Shown here piece after piece: positions 56,501-64,000 of a stretch of DNA of 64,000 bases. This stretch comes from Nematostella vectensis (Eukaryota > Cnidaria > Anthozoa > Actiniaria > Edwardsiidae): assembly GCF_932526225.1 (NCBI RefSeq), contig NC_064040.1, positions 15,805,994 through 15,869,993 of the forward strand, in the 5' to 3' direction. Position 1 is the first letter of the stretch. Each line of letters starts with the position of its first letter. The translations under genes and the position numbers were made by a program. The notes under the pieces are model-generated. The model was not told the origin of the DNA. It worked only from the letters and a program-made list of their open reading frames with translations, and searched no databases.

Positions 56501-58958
56501 CCTTCCAGGACAACCACGGCCAGCATCCTCTGCTGCCGACCTTTATTCATCCAAACAACAGCGGCTTCAGCCAAGTTACCATCGCCCTACCAGCTTCCAA
56601 GCCAACGGGCAGCGAGAGGATTCCCCTTCTAAGCCTAGGTCCCCCTCCCACTCAGAATTCCTCCAGCAAGTGGCCAACAAGCTGGCAACAGAAGTGGACA
56701 ACCGTGAAACCACCACAACTGCTTCCTCACCCTCTGTCTCCCCACCGGACACACCCATGCTACCTGCACTGTCACCCAGCTCCTCTATAGCCACCTTCAT
56801 GATTGGCAGCTCAAGCAACTCTTCAGGGATTAGCACCCCGACGAAGGGGTTCTCGTCCAGGCTGAAGGGCAGGTCTCACTCGCCACTAAGTGGAGGGTCC
56901 ACGCCAAGGAAAGGTCGTCGAGGGCGAGGTACTGTACCTATTAGGGTTACATAATAATTATCTATCAAGGTAATCTATCATCATAATAAATAATTATCAA
57001 AGGTGAGCTTAGGGGACTCGTAGTTTTTTAGATTTGTCGACCGGGAGTTATCATTACCGCTTTTTCTCCTGTGTATTAAGGTCGTTTTTAAATTAAATTA
57101 TTTGCTGCAGGTCAAAAAGGAAGAAACAGCGACATGGAAAACATACGAAATCAGGTACGACAGGGTGTTCGAGACGAAACACGAGAGCACGGACACATAC
57201 TACAGACTGCGATTAGAATTCGAGCATAAGAATAAGATATTTGAGGAGGGGAGAAAATATCAAGGAAAATGGAGAACATCTATCCCTGAAAATTTGCTGG
57301 ATGGATAATTCGAAAATAACATATTCAAAAATACTTAGCTTTTAGTATAAAGAAAATCCTGCATAAAAAAATGCTCAACCCCCTTCAAATATCCCCTCCC
57401 TGATCAGTTTTGAGGGTTAGTACAATCCTGATATCACATGACTTTTTGGTAGATCCAATCACTGGAGTCCATGTATTCCGATGTTCTATGTCTACTGGAT
57501 ACTGGCACAAAGGATTCTGGGAAGAAGCTGAAAGACCAAGACATGGCAGTAGCCGCCGCTGCGCTACAGAAGACAGAAGAAATGAAAGGTATGGGGGGAG
57601 GGGGGATGGAAGGTAGGCAGGGTATAGGGGAAGGGTACAATCACCAAGTGGGAACCCATATATAGAACATTTTGAGTGAGATAAATGTGTGGATTTTAGC
57701 TCCCGTGCAACTCCAATTATTAAGATATTCTTAGAAATTTTTCGCTATTCTATTGTGTTTTTTTTAGTTTTTTTTTTATTAGTTTTTTTCTTTCTTTTTT
57801 TTCAGCTGGAATAAATTCATTCAAAAAGCAGCGAGCAAAAGATATCAAGTAAGTATGATCGTATTGTCCCTAGAATCCCGCCGATTGAACAAATAGTTTG
57901 ATTAACAGAATTGAAATTGTGTTTTGTTAATGGTTTAACAAGAGTTTCGAGAACATTTTTATTATTCCGCCCCATTACCGAAAAAAAAGCAGACATGAGA
58001 GGGGGTTATCAGTGGGTTTTTTTCCTGCGCTGTCTATTTAAGGGCGTCACCCTTTTCGAAATGCAATCATTTCCTCAGGGCTGTAAACAAGAGATTCACT
58101 CGATTAGAATCACACGTGGTAACCCTTGCGAGGAGCGTGGCCCATCTCTCATCGGAGCTGCGATCCCAGGCGGCCATCAGCGAAGACCTGGACGAGATGA
58201 GGAAGGAGCTGCAACAGTTAAGGGCGTGGCAAGAGGAAGAGGTACACACTCGACCGGGAGGGGTACAGCAGTCCCTACAATATGCGTCGAACCTCAAACG
58301 AGTCATCAAGCTTCGGAGGTAGGAATTATGATATATGATCTCACGATCTGATTGGGTAATAACTATTTTATATGTAAGTTCATAATCCGGAACTAGCAGG
58401 GGAAAGATATTTAAAAAGATAATTCGCACAATTTAGGAACATCTCCCCTTTCCCATCGCATTTGTATTTAGAGAGCGTACAACATAGAACATTGGAATTT
58501 AAGGATTTTCGGTGGGAGCATATAATAACTTTGTGTATTTATACTGGTTGTAAAGATATTGTGCCAAGAAATAATTGATTGTTTTTTCTTTAAGGTTTTT
58601 CGGCGAAGAGCCTCCGTTGTTAGTCATGTTTCTGAAGAAACTTGGATACGAGGTCTGTATATTATGATTCTACACAAGTTTCACTGTTTAACGAATCAAG
58701 TAATAAAATCTAGTAAAGTAGCTTTCTCTTTTTATTGACTTTCTTCAGCCTTATAGCTTAAAAGGAATACACTCATCGTGAAATAGTTCATTTATCGAAA
58801 TCGTTCATTGTTTGCAGAGGTTCGCGCCCAATTTCGCCGCCGAACAGATCGGTGTCCTTGAGCTGCCTTATCTCTCAGAGGAGCGGTTACAAGGCCTGGG
58901 GATTCCCCTCGGACCACGCCTTCGAATCGTCGAGGAAGCTACAAAAATGCTCACGTGA
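48857..58958 (+). CDS. CH-domain, coiled-coil and SAM-domain scaffold protein (navigator-like CH)
   Basis: Eighteen exons give 873 residues in one consistent phase: 48857-48934, 49019-49279, 49476-49590, 52353-52478, 52764-52828, 52966-53086, 53866-54044, 54399-54488, 55264-55350, 55620-55826, 55943-56022, 56378-56928, 57111-57154, 57453-57588, 57806-57848, 58079-58318, 58595-58652 and 58818-58958. A calponin-homology domain lies at about 114-215 (YTIWTNLLMKRG, IGDGQTLVYMLEVL, NLKSILALCGNL), most like neuron navigators, which bind actin or microtubules. A long Ser/Pro-rich disordered middle has two copies of VEERLRSLL and an acidic run. Coiled-coil segments (NQIQSLESMYSDVL; ESHVVTLARSVAHLSSELR) precede a C-terminal SAM domain (LKKLGYERFAPNF to RLRIVEEATKML). 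The navigator AAA ATPase is absent. AATAAA lies at 59184. It is probably a cytoskeletal adaptor; the partner is unknown. Confidence 0.88.
48935..49018 (+). other. 84-nt intron with no stop codon
   Basis: The first intron of the CH/SAM gene (GTAAGT...CGCAG) is a multiple of three and open in frame, so its retention would add 28 residues (starting VVSWLFTQHW) without breaking the protein. Confidence 0.7.
49591..52352 (+). other. Large intron 3 of the CH/SAM gene
   Basis: A 2.76-kb intron splitting the CH domain. It holds a G-rich run near 51248-51266 and AT-rich sequence. No conserved exon or bounded transposon was recognised. Confidence 0.6.
53200..53532 (+). repeat. (ATT)n microsatellite and possible LINE 3' tail
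   Basis: A pure ATT tract of about 85 bp (53448-53532) directly follows TTAGGTGTTTTTACGTGGTT then AAATAAACT. Ending in AATAAA plus a short tandem tail is typical of 3'-truncated L2/CR1-like retrotransposon copies. No coding remnant was seen, so the LINE call is tentative. Confidence 0.5.
53642..53783. mobile_element. 142-bp foldback MITE
   Basis: Arms of about 60 bp are nearly perfect complements, starting GGCTAAGTTCAAATGTTGTG, with ATCCATGAGCCGTATTCA in both. They are separated by about 20 bp of A-rich loop. It lies in intron 6 of the CH/SAM gene. Part of one arm recurs near 40500. Confidence 0.85.
54060..54320. repeat. ~107-bp tandem duplication, 2.5 copies
   Basis: GCATCTGAAGCTTTGTTGCC, CTGTAAACAATGTGG and GACAAGCAATCACAATTATA recur with a spacing of about 107 bp just after the donor of exon 7. 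The minus-strand ORFs here are repeat translations. Confidence 0.9.
54705..55090 (+). mobile_element. tRNA-derived SINE
   Basis: The head is tRNA-like: GCGCAATAGCTCAGTGG contains an A box, and GGTTTGAACCC at 54754-54764 is a B box, but the cloverleaf is degraded. A body follows with TTGGATAAGGACTTTAAGCC and GGAGGATGTAAAAGAACC, blocks I associate with the conserved domain of some cnidarian SINEs (unverified). It lies in intron 8 of the CH/SAM gene. Confidence 0.65.
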
Positions 58959-59573
58959 TACAGGCGTAACACTACGCAGTTGTACACTGGCATGATCCTA
59001 CCCAGATGCGCACGTGATACCGGCGTGACCCTTTTCTGATGCATTTTCTGATTTAACACAAGCGTGACCCAGCAACCCAAAATAGAACACTATCATACGA
59101 ATGCATTAGTTAATCTTTGATGTGTTTGTGGATGTCTAACGTTTATGCAGACGCTTCCAATGAATCATTGTTTCTGTTTTATAAATAAACGTTTTTGTTG
59201 AAAAGGAAACACTAAACTGTACATAAAGATAAATATATTACACTTATAGCATTTAATGTCATATATTCATAGTTAACGAAATAAAATGTTTATTTTTTAT
59301 TGTTTCCATCACGTTACATATCATCATATACCCTTTAGATCAACCCCCTCCCGATCGCCCTCCACACTTGGGACATTATCATTTTGCTGAAGTAAGTATA
59401 GCATTGCGATATAATCATTTGTGGTTACATTTTTATTTTAAAAAGGGTGTGGTCTCATGGCGGACATTAGACTAAGACCCTTTCCAGGAAGAAGGCTCAG
59501 TCCAAAAAGGGGATTTTTTTTTTGTTCAAGAAAGCACGGGGCCGGACAAAAGGGATGCTCTTCTCCCTCCTGC

Positions 59574-61262
59574 TCACTCGCCGTCCGGATTAGTTGGCGA
59601 TGGAAAGTGTTTCGGACAGTCCGAGCACGTTGGCATGTAGAAGTCCTGCGGAGTGGTGTAATGGCACACGTTGGGCGTGGAACATCTTGGTTTGGGACGG
59701 GTGAGACAATCCCACGCAGGAAAACCATTAGCTCCATTCACGTCCTGTGGGTTCTTCATCCACTCAATAACCTGATAATAAATTATAGCTGAACAATCAC
59801 CGGTTGCGAAACAGACAGGACGCGAAAAGGATTGAGATGAAATTTCCGTTTTCGTCTTCAGGCCTGGTGTTTTCACATTTCTTGTGCTCGTGGATGTAAA
59901 AGCGTGGAATCTGGGTCGAGGGTTGCCTGTAAAGTCACGTTCTTTACACACACTCAGGGAGCACATAGAAGCCCGAGAGCTTACAATTGAATATTGTTTT
60001 GAGGGTCTCTAGGTACATACAACACAGGTCCATCACGAGGAGCACATACAACACAGCTAGCCCATCATACATCACGGGTAGCCCAGAGCATACAACATAG
60101 GAAGCCCATCACCTTAATACAACCAACACATGTAGCCCATCACCATGAGCATACAACACAGGAAGCCCATCACTTATACAAACATCACATGTAGCCCATC
60201 ACCATGAGCATACAACACAGGTGGCCCATCACTAGGAGCATACAACACAGGTGGACCATCATTGGTAGCATACAACAAAGGTGGCCCGTCACTAGGATCA
60301 TACAACACAGGTGGCCCATCACTAGGAGCATACAACACAGGTGGCCCATCACTAGGAGCATACAACACAGGTGGCCCATCACTAGGAGCATACAACGCAG
60401 GTGGATATCATTAGCAGCATACAACAAATGTGGCCAAGATTTGATTCAGATTTGAACACATGTAGGCAAGGCTCGGGGATCTAGTTACTCCTGGTAGATA
60501 CAAAAGAAGTTACCTGCGAAACTGTCAGCACCCAAACATCATCCCTTGAAGCGACCAGAGTCAAGAACTTCCTCAGCGCCTCCATGTGACCTGTGCTCTG
60601 CGAGAACCAGGCCGAGTGAGCGTGCAGTCCGAATGGAGCTTTGTTACTATGGTAATGGTACTGAAAGTTTAACAGCATTGTCTAAAAACAAAAAAAAATC
60701 ATGCCGTTACTGTACTCGTAGGATGTCTGCTGTCGTTTAACTGTTTAATATGCCTCATTCGTATACAAGCCATAACACATATGACTATAATATAGTGCGA
60801 ACTAAATATTTTTGGGTCTGGTTAACCACTAACTGCTAACTGTGGGGAACCTCAGAAGTCACGAATTAGATGTAGATATTTTTCCCCAAATGTCAATCTC
60901 TCCAAGGGAACAAATAAAGATTTAGTTATTGGCCACTTTACATACCTCATACCATTGTGTACTGTTACCAGTTGGGTTGCATGCATCCATCATTGCACCA
61001 CAGACATTCCCATTGCCGTCCATTAGATCAATATTCGGGACCACCCAGAGGCCGGGATAGGACATAACCGGACACTTTCCAACCGGACAGTCCTGTATAG
61101 AGCGGTAGTCTAACGTATAGGGGTACATCGGTGGGTTATAGTATCGCCCAGTGGGCCATGACAGATCATATGTGAAGTTGTTCGTGTATAATGCCTGGTA
61201 TTGGTGCTCGGTAATTTCCAAGAAAGGCGCTCGGAAGCCTTTGATTGTGCTGGAAGGTAGAC
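59574..61262 (-). CDS. Polysaccharide (chitin) deacetylase-like protein, 3' part
   Basis: Three exons, 61262-60946, 60681-60514 and 59771-59574 (TGA), agree in phase and give about 227 C-terminal residues. KGFRAPFLEITEHQ is the R-x-P motif of carbohydrate esterase family 4. NFTYDLSWPTGRYY and YPGLWVVPNIDLMDGNG are typical of animal chitin-deacetylase-like proteins. GLHAHSAWF in exon 2 carries the late His motif. The enzyme class removes acetyl groups from chitin in secreted matrices. The tail has a Cys-rich run (CSTPNVCHYTT, CSDCPKHF). The first exon has an acceptor, so upstream exons with the TFDD motif and signal peptide must exist, yet none was found between 61263 and 64000. It may be split by a large intron or truncated. 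A minus-strand AATAAA lies at 59437-59432. Confidence 0.87.
60020..60425. repeat. 30-bp minisatellite in the deacetylase intron
   Basis: About thirteen copies of a unit GCATACAACACAGGTGGCCC + ATCACTAGGA lie between the last two exons of the deacetylase-like gene. The right-hand copies are nearly identical and the left-hand ones diverged. The unit length keeps frames open, giving false ORFs on both strands. Confidence 0.95.
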
Positions 61263-61626
61263 CTGTAAGCCTGGAATGGACGGAAATAGATTTTAATTGT
61301 CATTTCAATTTTTAGCGCCAGCGAAACAAAGCCGGAAAAAGCAAGGTATTGTCACCAATTTACTTCCGGAGAACAGACGGAAACCTCGGCCGTTAAGAGA
61401 CAAAAAAAATATATAAGAATTCGAGCTATTTAACAGGTCATCCGCTCTCAACTATCAATCACATCCTCAAAGAAACTTCCTATAGACACACTAGCTGCTT
61501 TCACAATTTGGATTTTTTTTTTCGCGTTCTCCGTTAAATATATTCGAAGAATCCTAACGAAAATCATAACAGTTCAACAGTGTGATATTCCTGCTGGGGA
61601 ACCCATCCCCCCTCCCCCTCTTCCCA

Positions 61627-61645
61627 CCCCCCCCCCCCCCCCCCC
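61627..61645. repeat. C19 run
   Basis: An uninterrupted C run in AT-rich sequence upstream of the deacetylase exons. Confidence 0.9.
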
Positions 61646-62606
61646 AGAAAAAAATGTTTATTCTCGGAAGGTAAAGGAAAAACGCCATTTTTCTTTTTTA
61701 AGGTTAAAAAAAACTCTGCGTTGTGTCGACTTTCATTTTTAAAATCAATATTTAAAAAGCAACCGATAATCACACTTTCCGTATCTTTGTTCAGTTTGTA
61801 AATTTTTGTCAATAATTGCAATCGGGAAAATCGGGCACTACATAAACACATACCCTTCAAGAAGTGTCACACAAGCGTTGCGTGACATATTTTCTATTTG
61901 TCGTGTCATATGACTAGGCCTGGGGAAACCAATGTAATTATTCCCTATGCACATCGCAAAAGCGATTAATTTCAGAGAAATTATTAAGGAAAATCACCAA
62001 AAGAAATAAGAGTATATCTCCAACCCCATTAGGGTATTCCGGCGTCTATTTAGACACTTTCCTAGAATCGAGTATAGCAATGACGTTTCCCCCAGAGTAA
62101 TCTTCCAGATCTTCCGGCTTGAAAATACAGGCAGTTTTACCGTTGAAGGAAAATTGCTGCCTGGCGGATGGACTGTTTGAGCGGTGAAAAGAAATTTCAT
62201 GGAACTTCAGATCTATAACCATTCTGCGGTAAGTTTTGCTTCGTTACCAAAATATATTCTTACCTTTGTATCAGTAAGCAATTGGTTAAAACCCTCACGC
62301 ATCGCCCCCCATGAAGCATGATTTATTGCACGATTTCATAATTGTACTGTGAATTATTTATCTTATTCCTATAACATATTTCATTGCGGGATCTCATTAT
62401 TTTTACGGCAGGAAACGGTGGGATGAATTTGCAGAACTCGACCTTTAATAATCGATCGACTCGTTTCAATTAAACTTATGTTGTGTTGTATATTAGCTTA
62501 TAACATTTTTCAGTAGATAATATTATTTTAGTAGATTTCTTATCTTGAAACACGGTGGTTTACGGGTTTTCGAATCTGATCACATTGTGTGTTTTTTTGG
62601 TTTCAA
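61646..62606. other. No supported gene
   Basis: Searched for the missing upstream deacetylase exons on the minus strand. No TFDD-like motif or signal peptide was found. Confidence 0.5.
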
Positions 62607-62673
62607 CACAGGTAGCCCAAGCTCTATCAATGTTTAACCGACCGGCTCATTGACTGTTAATAGAGAGAACATA

Positions 62674-62713
<40 letters not shown>

Positions 62714-63259
62714 ACTTTATGCTAGTATTCTAGTATTATTTTGAGCCGTTTTAGCAATGTTCGGTGAAATTTAAAATTCCCCCTATCACTTCCACTATTG
62801 CCCTGGTTCCAGATCCTCGAACGTCTCTCTATTTAGTGGCCAGCTAAATAGAGAGACGTTGGAGGCTCTGGAACCAGGGTATTCCGTCATAGAGGGAATT
62901 CTAAATTTCACACAACAGCTCTAAAACGGCCCAAGATTGCGCTCTAAATCTCTTAAACGTGGAAATAATAGACGGTTACAAGTACTACATCACGTTGGAT
63001 TGAATTTATTACATTTTTATGGCAGAATACTAGTATAGCCTACTTGTAGGCTTTGATAGTTTTTCCGGCACGAAAACCCCGAAAACACGAAGTTCGCATA
63101 CCATGGCCGCCATCTTGGATAACGCGATCCGCAGGGGGAGGGGGAGAATAAATACGCGGCGTAGGGGGAGGGGGAGCGGGGGAAAAGAAAGTAACAAATC
63201 CATATGTTATGAGCCGGTCGGTTCATATTACTCATTGATAAGAGCTTGAGCTACCTGTG
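62607..63259. mobile_element. 653-bp foldback DNA transposon
   Basis: The ends CACAGGTAGCCCAAGCTCTA and ACCGACCGGCTCAT (62607-62649) are inverted at about 63211-63259 with a few mismatches. Inside is a second, imperfect 190-bp palindrome (62743-62932) whose 79-bp core (62801-62879) has CCCTGGTTCC and GGAACCAGGG arms around TGGCCAG. A (TA)n tract lies at 62676-62707. There is no coding capacity and no clear target duplication. Confidence 0.75.
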
Positions 63260-63434
63260 GTCATCCCCCCTTGGGTGAATTAATTAAGGACTCAAGGGGG
63301 AGAGGGAAGGGCATCCAGTCCGACCTTGGCCTTGACAACATTTCATAATAAGCAAAAGAAAGCAAATAATGCTCAAAAAATCACATTTATTTTGGTGCGA
63401 ATACCTTATAATGAATTGCTATATTTTTTAGGTT

Positions 63435-63819
63435 ATGTCTGAAAAGGATAATCTTCATGACGTGTGTAGCAGGGGGCAAATCCATAAACTAAGGCAACTT
63501 CTCGAGAAACTCAATAACACTCAGATTTTAGAGGAGCAAGCTGGTTGGCGTGGCTTTACACCACTACACGAAGCTGCAAATCACGGATATGTCAACTGTG
63601 TCACCCTTCTCCTTCTATATGGAGCAGATGCGAATGCCATTGCCCACGAGCGCTACACCCCTCTGCATCTGGCGGCTTCTATGAACTTCGTGGATTGCAT
63701 TAAAGAGCTTTTGCGATTTGATGCTGACTTTTCTTTGGAAGATAATTTTGGGAAGACCGCTTATAAAACTGCTATTAACCATGGGTGTGGGCAAGCTGCT
63801 AGGATACTAAAGAGCGAAG
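63435..63819 (+). CDS. Ankyrin-repeat protein, first exon (gene runs off the right edge)
   Basis: The exon begins after an acceptor (TATTTTTTAG) at 63430 and ends at a GTAATT donor at 63819/63820 in phase 1. The ATG at 63435 opens 128 codons. An initial repeat-like helix pair (VCSRGQIHKLRQLLEKL) is followed by two canonical ankyrin repeats: GFTPLHEAANHGYVNCVTLL and YTPLHLAASMNFVDCIKELL. A degenerate one (GKTAYKTAINHGCGQAARIL) comes after. Ankyrin repeats mediate protein binding; nothing here narrows the function. A C19 run follows in the intron. Confidence 0.88.
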
Positions 63820-63829
63820 GTAATTTCCA

Positions 63830-64000
63830 TGTAATATGCAGGGTCGTAGCAGGGGAGGAGCACTGGGGGCATATGCCCCCCCCCCCCCCCCCCCACCATA
63901 ATATTCTAAAAAATTATAAGGAAATTACCAGTAGGGGCGTGGCTGTGCCCCCAATATTTTCTTTATTTTCTTTAATATCTTTCTGTATTGTGCTACGGCT
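63830..64000. other. Intron start with GC-rich repeat fragment
   Basis: GGGTCGTAGCAGGGGAGGAG and GGGGGCATATGCCCCC, followed by C19 (63876-63894), form a small palindromic GC island. A related GCCGTAGCCAGCATG phrase occurs near 45086. It is probably the 3' end of a dispersed repeat. Confidence 0.5.

Noticed and set aside
60174-60455. ORFs on both strands with repeated PSDGPPVLYA or ARSIQHRWPIT units
   Set aside because: Translations of a 30-bp minisatellite in an intron of the deacetylase-like gene.

Overview
This is a nuclear animal window, AT-rich with many introns, simple repeats and transposons. Several recognisable genes have invertebrate-style small exons with GT-AG introns: RPB9, a CH/SAM scaffold, a chitin-deacetylase-like enzyme, phytochelatin synthase and an XPB exon. 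BEL/Pao, Helentron and PIF/Harbinger elements, a tRNA-derived SINE and many long G or C runs also occur. Together these suggest a cnidarian, probably an anthozoan of the sea anemone or coral type. This is an inference; no marker here proves it.

Layout. From 1 to 20 kb there is little dense coding. Five small minus-strand exons between 19367 and 1603 join in a consistent phase and look like one unidentified gene. Between them lie an internally deleted PIF/Harbinger element (3323-4157), an orphan plus-strand exon encoding the Walker A region of the TFIIH helicase XPB/ERCC3 (5216-5290), minisatellites, palindromes and a MITE. From 20195 to 38216 there is one nested transposon stack. A minus-strand BEL/Pao retrotransposon with AGCCG target duplications was hit in gag by a non-autonomous CACTG-ended (EnSpm/CACTA-like) element at 24503-27170. 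Its 5' LTR was hit by a 9.7 kb Helentron (Helitron2-type rolling-circle transposon) at about 28364-38055.

The Helentron carries, on the minus strand, a 2A-like ribosome-skipping motif, an OTU protease, a DUF6570-like region, a HUH Rep domain, a Pif1-type helicase and an endonuclease. A separate three-exon RPA-like gene lies downstream. It has one nonsense codon and about four single-base frameshifts, so this copy is probably inactive but not old.

From 39 to 48 kb there is a compact phytochelatin synthase gene (minus), complex tandem and inverted repeats, and a complete six-exon RNA polymerase II subunit RPB9 gene (minus) with a small ORF in one intron. The RPB9 gene and a plus-strand 18-exon gene (48857-58958) are divergent. 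A tRNA-Val(AAC) gene sits between them. The 18-exon gene encodes an 873-residue CH-domain, coiled-coil and SAM-domain protein. Downstream and convergent is the 3' half of a polysaccharide (chitin) deacetylase-like gene (minus, 59574-61262). A foldback transposon follows, and then the first exon of an ankyrin-repeat gene (plus), which runs off the right edge.

Exon coordinates were read by eye from splice consensus, reading phase and family conservation. There was no transcript evidence and no database search.
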